Of a DNA stretch of 64,000 nucleotides, positions 43,483 to 53,098 are shown one piece after another. The DNA is from JAAFHB01 sp942493325 (lineage in GTDB: Bacteria; Bacteroidota; Bacteroidia; Bacteroidales; Prolixibacteraceae): positions 1,426,001 through 1,490,000 of the forward strand of contig OW818689.1 in the NCBI GenBank assembly GCA_942493325.1, in the 5' to 3' direction. The translations under genes were made by a program, and so were the position numbers. Every line of letters begins with the position of its first letter. The stretch's first letter is position 1. The notes beneath the pieces are model-generated. The model was not told the DNA's origin, ran no database searches, and worked only from the letters and a program-made list of their open reading frames with translations.

Positions 43483-43812
43483 AGCGAGAGATTTCAGCGC
43501 TGTTTTTTCTAAAAATTATGCTTACAGAGAGTTGCTCTTGCGGGATGATGTTGGAAATTGCCATAGGGGACAAACTTTTTTTGGAAGAACTTTCGAAAAA
43601 CGATTCTTTGTGTATTTTTACTTTATAACAAATTTCGTATATTTGAAGTAATAAAAGGTATGCGGACTCATCTGTTATTGGTGGTTGCTTTGACCAATGC
43701 AAAGTCGGAATTGGAATATAAATTTAAATATTCAAATTTGAGATTTATTCACCAGGGATAAAGCCGTTTGGAGTGTTGTTTAGCTTTTGGTATTTTTGAA
43801 AAAAAAGAACAT
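43483..43812. other. Gene-poor interval upstream of the DUF2281/PIN pair
   Basis: The first 150 bases show nothing clear. An exact -7 box, TATATTTG, lies at 43638-43645. A 33-codon frame (43660-43761; MRTHLLLVVALTN at the N-terminus) begins 14 bp after it with an upstream AAAAGG. This could be a tiny leader peptide, or simply the 5' leader of the toxin-antitoxin transcript. Confidence in the small frame itself is low. Confidence 0.35.
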
Positions 43813-44022
43813 ATGACAGATATTCAGCTATATACAAAGATTAGTTCATTACCTGATCATCTAAAATTAGTGGTAATTGATTTTATTGATTTTCTGGAAT
43901 CTAAAAAAGAGATTTCAAAATCAAATTCTAAGAAACCAAGAGTTTTTGGTTATGCTAAGGATTCCATAGTAATTAAACCTTCATTTGATGAACCGTTGGA
44001 TGACTTTAAAGAATACATGTAG
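43813..44022 (+). CDS. DUF2281-family antitoxin
   Basis: I start at ATG 43813 (MTDIQLYTKISSLPDHLKL), not at the TTG at 43768. The 69-residue protein has the DUF2281 helical core (LKLVVIDFIDFLESKK) and a C-terminal part rich in basic and then acidic residues (KKPRVFGYAKDSIVIKPSFDEPLDDFKEYM). DUF2281 proteins are antitoxins usually paired with PIN-domain RNases, as here. The stop codon's last base is the first base of the toxin's GTG start, so the two are translationally coupled. Confidence 0.88.
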   Translation: MTDIQLYTKISSLPDHLKLVVIDFIDFLESKKEISKSNSKKPRVFGYAKDSIVIKPSFDEPLDDFKEYM

Positions 44023-44405
44023 TGGATCTATTAATAGATACTCATGCCTTTCTTTGGTTTATTACCGGAGACAAACAATTACCCGGGAAAATCATTAAAT
44101 TAATCGGTAATTCTGAAAATAAATGCGTTGTCAGCATTGCAAGTATTTGGGAGATAGCTATCAAGCTTTCTTTGGATAAATTGGAGATTAAGGGTGGATT
44201 TAACACAATCGAGGATTTTTTAAACAACAATGATATTGAAATATTATCGCTTGATTTTTCTCACACCAAGCAATTATTAAGACTTGAGCATCCTCATAAC
44301 GACCCTTTTGATAGAATAATCATAGCTCAGGCAATTTCTGAAAAAATGATTATCGTCACAAAAGACAGATTCTTTAAAGAATATAAGGTCAAAGTAATTT
44401 GGTAG
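44022..44405 (+). CDS. PIN-domain toxin (VapC-like RNase)
   Basis: The 127-residue protein starts at GTG, which overlaps the antitoxin stop by one base. The acidic PIN residues are all present: D6 (LLIDTHAFLW), E44 (ASIWEIAIKLS), D94 or D97 (HNDPFDRIIIAQA) and D115 (IVTKDRFF). An intact active site indicates a functional RNase toxin. Together with the DUF2281 gene it forms a type II module. A terminator follows at once. Confidence 0.92.
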   Translation: MDLLIDTHAFLWFITGDKQLPGKIIKLIGNSENKCVVSIASIWEIAIKLSLDKLEIKGGFNTIEDFLNNNDIEILSLDFSHTKQLLRLEHPHNDPFDRIIIAQAISEKMIIVTKDRFFKEYKVKVIW

Positions 44406-44417
44406 CATTCACAAAGA

Positions 44418-44449
44418 AAAAGCTCCTCCTTTCGGAAGAGCTTTTATAT
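44418..44449. terminator. Bidirectional terminator between the PIN toxin and the rpoC operon
   Basis: AAAAGCTC (44418-44425) pairs with GAGCTTTT (44438-44445), and an inner TCC/GGA extension closes the loop. It lies between the convergent PIN toxin and DUF3467 genes and has A/T runs on both sides. Confidence 0.8.
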
Positions 44450-44468
44450 TATGCCTTAACTCTGAAAA

Positions 44469-44789
44469 TTACGCCTGTCCTGTCGGACCACCAAAAGTCA
44501 TGGGAACGACATTATTGTGTCCTCCCTGGATGTGTATGGGTCCATGAATGGATTCAAACTTAAGGATATTTTCCTGAAGAGCCATCATCAACCTTTTCGC
44601 ATGTTCGGGGGTTAAAATAATCCTCGACTTCACACTGGCTTTGGGAATACCCGGCATTACCCTGATAAAATCAACCACAAACTCCGAGGGAGAATGGGTA
44701 ATTATAGCCAGGTTTGCATAAGTACCCTGCGCGATATCTTCGTTTAACTCGATATTCAGCTGTTGCTGATCCTGATCTTCGTCGTTCAT
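44469..44789 (-). CDS. DUF3467-family protein
   Basis: The 106-residue protein has an acidic, glutamine-rich N-terminus (NDEDQDQQQLNIEL). The DUF3467 core follows: YANLAIITHSPSEFVVDFIRVMPG, then VKSRIILTPEHAKRLMMALQENI. It lies 9 bp downstream of rpoC and is probably the last gene of the rpoBC transcript. The family has no established function. The position next to RNA polymerase genes is widely seen in Bacteroidota. Confidence 0.92.
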   Translation of the reverse strand: MNDEDQDQQQLNIELNEDIAQGTYANLAIITHSPSEFVVDFIRVMPGIPKASVKSRIILTPEHAKRLMMALQENILKFESIHGPIHIQGGHNNVVPMTFGGPTGQA

Positions 44790-44798
44790 AGCTTTCGA

Positions 44799-47700
44799 TT
44801 AATAATCCTCATCTTCGTCACCACTACTATCGCCTTTTTTCGAATCAATCAGACGATCGTATTCATCCCTGGAACCCACCACGATGTTTTTAAACATCGG
44901 ATTACCGGTTCCTGCCGGAATCAGATGACCACAGATTACATTCTCCTTTAAGCCTTCAAGGTAATCGATTTTACCATTTATGGCAGCTTCGTTCAATACC
45001 TTGGTTGTTTCCTGGAATGATGCAGCCGACATCCATGATTTTGTCTGCAGGGATGCACGTGTTATCCCCTGAAGAACCTGGCTTGAAGTAGCCGGAACAG
45101 CGTCACGGGCATCAACGGTTTTCTTGTCACGGCGTTTCAGCAATGAATTTTCATCCCTCAAACGACGTGCGGTAATGATCATACCGGGACGTAAAGCTTC
45201 GGAATCACCCGATTCGATGATGATCTTCTTCCCGTAAATCCAGTCATTTTCAGTGGTGAAATCACCTTTGTCAACAACCTGTTTCTCCAGGAATCGTGTA
45301 TCGCCTGCATCCTCAATTTCGACCTTGCGCATCATCTGACGTACAATTACTTCGAAGTGCTTGTCATTAATTTTCACACCCTGCATGCGGTATACATCCT
45401 GAACTTCGTTCACAATATACTCCTGCACTTTTGTCGGACCTTTAATTGCAAGGATATCTGACGGAGTGATGGCTCCATCCGAAAGTGCAATACCGGCACG
45501 GACATAGTCGCTTTCCTGTACCAGAATCTGACGGGACAGCGGCACCAGGTATTTTTTAACTTCACCGGTGCGTGAGGTAATTACAACTTCGCGATTTCCA
45601 CGTTTGATCTTACCAAGGTTTACTTCTCCGTCGATCTCAGAAACAACCGCCGGATTTGAAGGATTACGGGCCTCGAAAAGCTCAGTAACCCGGGGCAGAC
45701 CACCCGTGATATCACCCGCTTTACCGGATGCACGCGGAATCTTCACAAGAACTTCCCCGCTTTTCATCATCTGGCCGTTATCAACACTTAAGTGACCTCC
45801 GACCGGAAGGTTATACGAACGAATTTCATTATCGCTCTCGTCAACAATCTGTAATGTCGGGTTCTTTGTTTTATCGCGTGTTTCGATGATTACTTTCTCC
45901 TTGTAACCGGTTTGTTCGTCCGATTCCTCGCGACAGGTAACCCCGTCGATCAAATCGCGGTACGAAACACGTCCATTAAATTCATTGATGATTACACCAT
46001 TGTAAGGATCCCATTCACAAATCACGGTATCTTTTTTGATTTCAGCACCGTTCTTTATAAACAATTTTGATCCGTAAGGCATACTGTGTGTTGACAGCGT
46101 AATGCCGGTATTTTTGTCAATAATTTTGAGTTCAGCAAGACGACTCACAACGATATCGATAGGTTCACCTTTTTCGTCGGTCCATTCAACAGCGCGGAGC
46201 TCCTCGATTTCAGCAATGCCATCGTAACGGGCTACAACAGTCGACTGGGTGGAAACGTTACCTGCAATACCCCCAACGTGGAAGGTACGCAATGTTAACT
46301 GAGTACCCGGCTCTCCAATAGACTGGGCCGAGATTACTCCGACCGCTTCGCCCAATTGAATCATCTTTGCCGTAGCAAGATTCCGTCCGTAACATTTGGC
46401 ACAAACCCCATTTTCGGCTTCACAGGTCAGTACTGACCTGATTTCGACACGTTCAATTGGTGAATCTTCGATAATTGCAGCAACATCCTCGATAATTTCT
46501 TCACCTGATTTAATGATCAGCTTACCGGTGAGCGGATGATAAATATCGTGAACCGTGGTACGTCCAAGGATACGCTCAGACAATGAAGCGACAACTTCTT
46601 CGTTGTTCTTCAGGGCTGAAGCCACGAGTCCGCGTAATGTTCCGCAATCGTCAAGGTTAATAATCACATCCTGTGCAACATCCACCAGACGACGGGTAAG
46701 ATAACCCGCATCTGCAGTTTTAAGCGCCGTATCGGCAAGACCCTTACGGGCACCGTGCGTTGAAATAAAGTACTCGAGTACTGACAGACCTTCCTTAAAG
46801 TTGGCCAAAATCGGGTTTTCGATAATCTGAGAACCTGTTGATCCGGACTTTTGTGGTTTCGCCATCAATCCACGCATACCGCATAACTGGCGAATCTGTT
46901 CCTTCGATCCACGAGCTCCCGAGTCAAGCATCATATAAACAGAGTTAAATCCTTGTTTATCTGTGCTGATCGTTTTCATTACGCTCTGGGTCAGTTTGGC
47001 GTTCACATGTGTCCAGATATCAATTACTCCATTGTATCTTTCGTTATTGGTAATGAATCCCATGTTATAGTTATTCAATACCTCCTCGACTCCGGCAAAA
47101 CCTTCAGCGACCATTTCGGCCTTCACATCAGGAATAATAACATCATCAAGGTTAAAGGAGAGACCACCACGGTAGGCCATTTTGTATCCAAGATCCTTGA
47201 TATCATCGAGGAACTGGGCAGTAGTGGCATTATCGGTTCTTTTAAGAATATCGGCAATGATATCCCTTAAAGCTTTTTTGGTCAAAATCTTATTAATATA
47301 GCCGGCTGCAGCGGGAACATATTCATTAAACAGAATTCTTCCCAGGGTCGTATCGATCATCATGGTTTTAAGTTCACCATTTTCATCGAAGTCCTGCGAC
47401 CTGACATTTACAATAGCGTGCATGTCGACTTTCCCCTCGTTGTAGGCAATAATTGCCTCTTCGGGTGAATAGAACGACAATCCTTCTCCCTTGGCATCCT
47501 TGCGGGCCTTGGTCATATAATACAACCCGAGAACCATGTCCTGTGAAGGTACCGTGATCGGAGCTCCGTTGGCAGGGTTAAGCAGGTTGTGTGAAGAAAG
47601 CATCAGAACCTGAGCCTCCAGGATTGCTGCATTTCCAAGCGGAAGATGCACAGCCATCTGGTCACCGTCGAAGTCGGCATTGAAACCGGTACAAACGAGC

Positions 47701-49088
47701 GGGTGCAAACGAATTGCCTTACCTTCGACCAAAACAGGCTGGAAGGATTGAATCGATAAACGGTGAAGTGTTGGTGCCCGGTTTAAAAGTACCGGATGCC
47801 CTTTCATCACGTTTTCAAGAATATCCCAGACAACGGGATCCTTGCGATCCACAATTTTCTTGGCCGATTTTACGGTCTTTACGATTCCCCGTTCAATCAG
47901 TTTCCTGATAACAAAAGGTTTGTAAAGTTCGGCGGCCATATCCTTAGGAATACCACACTCGTGCAGTTTGAGGTTAGGGCCAACGACGATTACCGAACGG
48001 GCCGAATAATCGACACGTTTCCCGAGCAGGTTCTGGCGGAAACGTCCCTGTTTACCTTTCAATGAATCGGAAAGTGATTTCAACGGACGGTTGTTGTCTG
48101 TTTTAACCGCGTTCGATTTTCTGCTGTTATCAAATAATGAATCGACAGCTTCCTGTAACATACGTTTCTCGTTGCGGAGAATCACTTCAGGAGCTTTGAT
48201 TTCTATCAATCGTTTTAAACGGTTGTTGCGAATGATCACCCTGCGATAGAGGTCATTCAGGTCGGAGGTCGCAAAACGGCCGCCATCCAACGGAACCAAA
48301 GGACGTAAATCGGGAGGAATGACCGGAACAACTTTCACAATCATCCACTCGGGTTTATTCCTTCCTTTCGAAGCGCGGAACGCTTCAACAACGTTCAATC
48401 TTTTTAACGCCTCATTTTTACGCTGCTGCGATGTCTCATTGCCTGCCTTGTGTCTCAGATCATAGGAGAGATCATCGAGTTCGAGTCGTTCAAGCAATTT
48501 ATGAAGAGCGGTGGCTCCCATATCTGCAATGAATTTATCGGGATGTTCGTCATCGAGCATCTGATTTTCCTTTGGTAAGGATTCCAGAATATCGATGTAC
48601 TCCTCCTCTGTAAGGAAATCAAGATATTTAACTCCGTCGTTACGTTTGATACCCGCGTTGATTACCACATACCTTTCGTAATAGATAATCATATCGAGTT
48701 TCTTCGTTGGAAGTCCCAGCAAGTAACCGACTTTATTAGGCAGTGATTTAAAATACCATATATGAACTACAGGAACAACCAGGGAAATATGTCCCATGCG
48801 TTCGCGACGTACTTTCTTCTCTGTGACTTCGACTCCACAACGGTCACAAACGATGCCACGATAGCGGATTCGTTTATACTTTCCGCAATGACATTCATAA
48901 TCTTTCACAGGCCCGAAAATCCTTTCGCAAAAAAGGCCGTCACGCTCGGGCTTATAGGTTCTGTAGTTAATGGTCTCAGGTTTAAGGACTTCTCCGTGAG
49001 AACGTTCAAGTATTTCCTCAGGTGACGCAAGACTGATACTGATCTTGGTGAAGTTACTCTTAACCTTATTATCTCGTCTGAATGCCAT
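44799..49088 (-). CDS. rpoC: DNA-directed RNA polymerase subunit beta'
   Basis: I start at the Met of MAFRRDNKVKSNF (49088); the upstream extension to 49133 lacks family similarity. The 1,429-residue subunit has the N-terminal zinc-binding cysteines (ECHCGKYKRIRYRGIVCDRCG) and the catalytic NADFDGDQMAVHLP that binds two Mg ions. It also has the bridge/trigger region, ending RTFHVGGIAGNVSTQS, and a second zinc site (CEAENGVCAKCYG). It ends in an acidic tail. It follows rpoB with a 97-bp gap containing a strong hairpin. Confidence 0.99.
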   Translation of the reverse strand: MAFRRDNKVKSNFTKISISLASPEEILERSHGEVLKPETINYRTYKPERDGLFCERIFGPVKDYECHCGKYKRIRYRGIVCDRCGVEVTEKKVRRERMGHISLVVPVVHIWYFKSLPNKVGYLLGLPTKKLDMIIYYERYVVINAGIKRNDGVKYLDFLTEEEYIDILESLPKENQMLDDEHPDKFIADMGATALHKLLERLELDDLSYDLRHKAGNETSQQRKNEALKRLNVVEAFRASKGRNKPEWMIVKVVPVIPPDLRPLVPLDGGRFATSDLNDLYRRVIIRNNRLKRLIEIKAPEVILRNEKRMLQEAVDSLFDNSRKSNAVKTDNNRPLKSLSDSLKGKQGRFRQNLLGKRVDYSARSVIVVGPNLKLHECGIPKDMAAELYKPFVIRKLIERGIVKTVKSAKKIVDRKDPVVWDILENVMKGHPVLLNRAPTLHRLSIQSFQPVLVEGKAIRLHPLVCTGFNADFDGDQMAVHLPLGNAAILEAQVLMLSSHNLLNPANGAPITVPSQDMVLGLYYMTKARKDAKGEGLSFYSPEEAIIAYNEGKVDMHAIVNVRSQDFDENGELKTMMIDTTLGRILFNEYVPAAAGYINKILTKKALRDIIADILKRTDNATTAQFLDDIKDLGYKMAYRGGLSFNLDDVIIPDVKAEMVAEGFAGVEEVLNNYNMGFITNNERYNGVIDIWTHVNAKLTQSVMKTISTDKQGFNSVYMMLDSGARGSKEQIRQLCGMRGLMAKPQKSGSTGSQIIENPILANFKEGLSVLEYFISTHGARKGLADTALKTADAGYLTRRLVDVAQDVIINLDDCGTLRGLVASALKNNEEVVASLSERILGRTTVHDIYHPLTGKLIIKSGEEIIEDVAAIIEDSPIERVEIRSVLTCEAENGVCAKCYGRNLATAKMIQLGEAVGVISAQSIGEPGTQLTLRTFHVGGIAGNVSTQSTVVARYDGIAEIEELRAVEWTDEKGEPIDIVVSRLAELKIIDKNTGITLSTHSMPYGSKLFIKNGAEIKKDTVICEWDPYNGVIINEFNGRVSYRDLIDGVTCREESDEQTGYKEKVIIETRDKTKNPTLQIVDESDNEIRSYNLPVGGHLSVDNGQMMKSGEVLVKIPRASGKAGDITGGLPRVTELFEARNPSNPAVVSEIDGEVNLGKIKRGNREVVITSRTGEVKKYLVPLSRQILVQESDYVRAGIALSDGAITPSDILAIKGPTKVQEYIVNEVQDVYRMQGVKINDKHFEVIVRQMMRKVEIEDAGDTRFLEKQVVDKGDFTTENDWIYGKKIIIESGDSEALRPGMIITARRLRDENSLLKRRDKKTVDARDAVPATSSQVLQGITRASLQTKSWMSAASFQETTKVLNEAAINGKIDYLEGLKENVICGHLIPAGTGNPMFKNIVVGSRDEYDRLIDSKKGDSSGDEDEDY

Positions 49089-49138
49089 AATTAATTGAAA
49101 AAAATGTAAGAATATAACTGATTTTATTCTCAACGTTT

Positions 49139-49178
49139 AAATTTAACCGGCTACAGCCAGCTGTATCCGGTTAAATTT
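49139..49178 (-). promoter_or_regulatory. Hairpin between rpoB and rpoC
   Basis: AAATTTAACCGG (49139-49150) pairs perfectly with CCGGTTAAATTT (49167-49178), and TACAGC/GCTGTA continues the stem inside after one mismatch. The loop is only 2 nt. There is no T-run, so it is more likely an RNA-processing or stability element than a terminator. Confidence 0.6.
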
Positions 49179-49185
49179 AAGCTTA

Positions 49186-52100
49186 CTATTCGAGGTTCAC
49201 GCTTAATCCAAGACCCCTTAATTCGTGTAGTAACACGTTAAGAGATTCAGGAATTCCGGGATGTGGCAATGGATCGCCTTTCACTATGGCTTCGTAAGCC
49301 TTGGCACGGCCAATCACATCATCCGACTTCACGGTAAGGATCTCCTGAAGTATATTTGCGGCACCAAAAGCCTCCAATGCCCAAACCTCCATCTCACCAA
49401 AACGCTGACCTCCGAACTGTGCTTTACCACCAAGTGGCTGCTGTGTGATCAGCGAGTATGGCCCGATAGAACGTGCATGCATCTTATCTTCAACCATGTG
49501 GCCCAGTTTAAGCATATAAATTATACCTACTGTTGCTGGTTGATCGAAAGGCTCACCGGTTTCGCCATTATAAAGGTTGGTTTTACCAAAACGTGGTATT
49601 CCTGCCTTATCTGTATATTCCGAAATCTGGGTTAATGTTGCTCCGTCAAAGATCGGTGTCGAGAATGTAAGACCGAGTTCTTTTCCTGCCCATCCCAGTA
49701 CAGTTTCGTAAATCTGTCCAAGGTTCATACGCGAAGGTACACCAAGGGGGTTCAGTACGATATCTACCGGTGTTCCATCGGCCAGGAAGGGAAGATCTTC
49801 ATCGCGGACGATTCTGGATACAATACCTTTGTTTCCGTGGCGTCCTGCCATTTTATCCCCGATCTGGAGTTTACGCTTTTTAGCAATGTAGACTTTTGCC
49901 AGCTGCAGAATTCCTGCAGGAAGCTCATCTCCGATTGTTACATTGTACCTTTTACGACGGGCTACGGCTTCAGCTTCCTTGTATTTCATGATGAAATTGT
50001 TCACCAGTGCCGAAATCATGTCGTTCTTATCCTTGTCTGTCGTCCATTTATTTGGATTGACATTCATGTAATCGATACCCTGTAATTGCTTAAGGGTGAA
50101 TTTATTTCCCTTGGTGATCAGGTCTGCGTTGAAATAATCCTTCACACCCTGCGATGTTTTGCCATTGACAAGATTGAATAACTTATCAATAAGAACTTCG
50201 CGAAGCCTGTTGGTTTCGAATTCGAGTTCGTTATCGATCTGTTCGAGTAGCGGTTTTGTAGCCGTTTTGCCCTTTTTCTCTTTCACAACACGTGAAAAAA
50301 GTTTTTTGTCAATCACCACACCGTTGAGTGACGGAGATGCTTTTAAGGAAGCATCCTTAACATCACCTGCTTTATCACCAAAGATGGCACGCAACAGTTT
50401 TTCTTCGGGCGAAGGGTCTGATTCCCCTTTGGGGGTAATCTTTCCGATCAGGATATCGCCGGGTTTAACAATTGCACCGATTCTGATCAACCCGTTTTCA
50501 TCAAGATTACGTGTTGCCTCCTCACTTACGTTTGGAATATCAGAAGTAAATTCTTCGGCTCCGCGTTTGGTATCCCGAACTTCGAGCGAATATTCATCAA
50601 TATGAATGGAGGTAAAGATATCGTCACGAACAATACGTTCGGAGATCACAATAGCATCCTCATAGTTGTAACCCTGCCATGGCATAAATGCCACCTTTAA
50701 GTTACGACCCAGGGCCAGTTCACCTTTTGCTGTTGCATAACCTTCAGTCATTATATCGCCAAGCTGAACCCTTTGTCCTTTGCGAACAAGAGGTTTGAGG
50801 TCGATACAAGTTCCCTGATTGGTTTTTTTGTATTTTGAAAGATTATAACTTTTTGTATCGGGATCAAAACTGACATAACGTTCTTCATCGGTCATGTCGT
50901 AGCGGATCACGATTTTGGAAGCATCCACATAATCAACAATTCCGGGTCCCTCGGCAGTAATATTAATACGCGCATCGCGTGCAATATTGCTTTCCAGACC
51001 GGTTCCCACAATCGGAGCTTCGGGCTGTAATAAAGGAACAGCCTGGCGCATCATGTTTGAACCCATCAATGCACGGTTGGCATCATCGTGTTCGAGGAAG
51101 GTGATCAATGAAGCGGCAATTGATGCAATCTGATTCGGACCTACGTCCATCAGGTTGGCATCTTCCCTGCTTGCAAGGGGATAATCGGCATCGAGCCGGG
51201 CTTTAACCCTGGCACTTTTAAAATTACCCTCTTCGTCAATAACGGCATTTGCCTGCGCAATAATTTTTCCTTCTTCTTCTTCTGCGGTAAAATACGCGAC
51301 ATCATCGTTATTCAGATTCACCTTACCATTGCTTGCACTACGGTATGGCGTCGAAATAAATCCAAGATCGTTGATTTTAGCAAAAACACAAAGAGAAGAG
51401 ATTAATCCGATATTCGGACCTTCGGGAGTTTCAATCGGACACAAACGGCCATAGTGCGTATAATGTACGTCACGTACTTCGAATCCTGCCCGTTCGCGTG
51501 AAAGACCACCAGGCCCCAGTGCCGACATACGTCTTTTGTGGGTCATCTCAGCCAATGGATTGGTTTGATCCATAAACTGGGAAAGGGCATTAGTTCCGAA
51601 GAAGGAATTAATAACCGAAACTAAAGTTTTTGAATTAATCAGATCGATCGGGGTAAATACCTCGTTGTCCCTGACATTCATTCGTTCGCGGATGGTGCGG
51701 GCCATACGGGCCAAACCAACGCCAAACTGAGTAAACATTTGTTCTCCCACAGTGCGGACGCGACGATTTGACAAGTGGTCAATATCATCAACATCGGTCT
51801 TCGAATTGATCAGTTTAATCAGGTACTTAATGATCTCGATAATATCCTGTTTGGTAAGCACCCGCGTGGTCATATCAATATTCAAACCAAGTTTTCTATT
51901 GATACGGAAACGACCAACTTCTCCAAGGTCATAGCGCACTTCGGAAAAGAACAATTTGTCGATCACGTCGCGTGCAGTAGCCTCATCGGGTGGTTCCGAA
52001 TTACGAAGCTGCCTGTAAATATGCAGGACCGCTTCCTTTTCAGAATTACAGGGATCTTTTTGCAATGTATTGTAAATGATTGCAAAATCGCCTGAACCAG

Positions 52101-52998
52101 CTTCTTCCTTGTGCAGAAGTATCGTTTTTGTCCCTGAATCGAGGATTTCCTCAACATGGTCATTGGTGATCACCACTTCGCGATCGACAATTACCTCGTT
52201 GCGTTCAATAGAAACGACTTCGCCCGTATCTTCATCCACGAAATCCTCTACCCATGTTTTAAGCACACGCGCAGCAAGTTTCCGGCCTACATACTTTTTC
52301 AATGCAGTTTTGGAAACTTTGATTTCGTCGGCCAGGTCAAAAATTTCAAGAATATCCTTGTCACTTTCGTATCCAATGGCACGCAGCAGGGTGGTAACGG
52401 GTAATTTCTTCTTACGGTCGATATACGCAAACATCACATTATTAATGTCTGTTGCGAATTCGATCCATGAACCCTTGAAAGGGATTACCCTGGCAGAATA
52501 CAGCTTGGTTCCGTTTGCGTGGACGCTTTGTCCGAAGAACACACCCGGAGACCGGTGAAGCTGCGATACCACGACCCGTTCGGCGCCGTTGATAACGAAT
52601 GAACCATTGGGCGTCATATAAGGGACTGTTCCCAGGTAAACGTCCTGGACAACAGTATCAAAATCTTCGTGCTCAGGGTCGGTACAAAACAGCTTGAGTT
52701 TAGCTTTTAACGGTACGCTATAGGTCAGGCCCCGCTCAATACATTCGTCGATGCTGTAGCGCGGAGGGTCAACCTGGTAGTCGATAAACTCAAGAACAAA
52801 GTTGTTTCTTGTATCGGAAATTGGGAAATTCTCCTGAAAAACCTGGTAAAGATCTTCATTTTTTCGATCTTCCGGAGAGGTTCCCAACTGGAAAAATTCT
52901 TTAAAAGATTTAATCTGCACCTCCAGAAAATCGGGGTACTCTAGTTTGCTTCGGGTGGATGCAAAACTAATCCTTTGATTTATGTAATTTGAGGACAT
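49186..52998 (-). CDS. rpoB: DNA-directed RNA polymerase subunit beta
   Basis: The 1,270-residue subunit has the rifampicin region near residues 485-520 (FFGTNALSQFMDQTNPLAEMTHKRRMSALGPGGLSRERAGF). It is of the wild-type, sensitive pattern. Active-site segments GYNYEDAIVISERIV and KLGHMVEDKMHARSIGPYSLITQQPLGGKAQFGGQRFGEMEVWALEA are intact. It follows rplL across a 100-bp gap with an attenuator-like hairpin. Confidence 0.99.
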   Translation of the reverse strand: MSSNYINQRISFASTRSKLEYPDFLEVQIKSFKEFFQLGTSPEDRKNEDLYQVFQENFPISDTRNNFVLEFIDYQVDPPRYSIDECIERGLTYSVPLKAKLKLFCTDPEHEDFDTVVQDVYLGTVPYMTPNGSFVINGAERVVVSQLHRSPGVFFGQSVHANGTKLYSARVIPFKGSWIEFATDINNVMFAYIDRKKKLPVTTLLRAIGYESDKDILEIFDLADEIKVSKTALKKYVGRKLAARVLKTWVEDFVDEDTGEVVSIERNEVIVDREVVITNDHVEEILDSGTKTILLHKEEAGSGDFAIIYNTLQKDPCNSEKEAVLHIYRQLRNSEPPDEATARDVIDKLFFSEVRYDLGEVGRFRINRKLGLNIDMTTRVLTKQDIIEIIKYLIKLINSKTDVDDIDHLSNRRVRTVGEQMFTQFGVGLARMARTIRERMNVRDNEVFTPIDLINSKTLVSVINSFFGTNALSQFMDQTNPLAEMTHKRRMSALGPGGLSRERAGFEVRDVHYTHYGRLCPIETPEGPNIGLISSLCVFAKINDLGFISTPYRSASNGKVNLNNDDVAYFTAEEEEGKIIAQANAVIDEEGNFKSARVKARLDADYPLASREDANLMDVGPNQIASIAASLITFLEHDDANRALMGSNMMRQAVPLLQPEAPIVGTGLESNIARDARINITAEGPGIVDYVDASKIVIRYDMTDEERYVSFDPDTKSYNLSKYKKTNQGTCIDLKPLVRKGQRVQLGDIMTEGYATAKGELALGRNLKVAFMPWQGYNYEDAIVISERIVRDDIFTSIHIDEYSLEVRDTKRGAEEFTSDIPNVSEEATRNLDENGLIRIGAIVKPGDILIGKITPKGESDPSPEEKLLRAIFGDKAGDVKDASLKASPSLNGVVIDKKLFSRVVKEKKGKTATKPLLEQIDNELEFETNRLREVLIDKLFNLVNGKTSQGVKDYFNADLITKGNKFTLKQLQGIDYMNVNPNKWTTDKDKNDMISALVNNFIMKYKEAEAVARRKRYNVTIGDELPAGILQLAKVYIAKKRKLQIGDKMAGRHGNKGIVSRIVRDEDLPFLADGTPVDIVLNPLGVPSRMNLGQIYETVLGWAGKELGLTFSTPIFDGATLTQISEYTDKAGIPRFGKTNLYNGETGEPFDQPATVGIIYMLKLGHMVEDKMHARSIGPYSLITQQPLGGKAQFGGQRFGEMEVWALEAFGAANILQEILTVKSDDVIGRAKAYEAIVKGDPLPHPGIPESLNVLLHELRGLGLSVNLE

Positions 52999-53037
52999 TA
53001 TCAGCCAAATTAAGGAACCGAAATATAAACATGAAAA

Positions 53038-53068
53038 GGTTTAGAATCCCGTGACGGGATTCTAAACC
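53038..53068 (-). promoter_or_regulatory. Attenuator-like hairpin between rplL and rpoB
   Basis: GGTTTAGAATCCCG and CGGGATTCTAAACC form a perfect 14-bp stem with a 3-nt loop. On the minus strand it is followed by TTTT, a weak T-run, as expected for a partial terminator. A comparable attenuator separates rplL and rpoB in E. coli. Confidence 0.7.
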
Positions 53069-53098
53069 GCATATAACCTTGTAGTACAGGTACAAATC

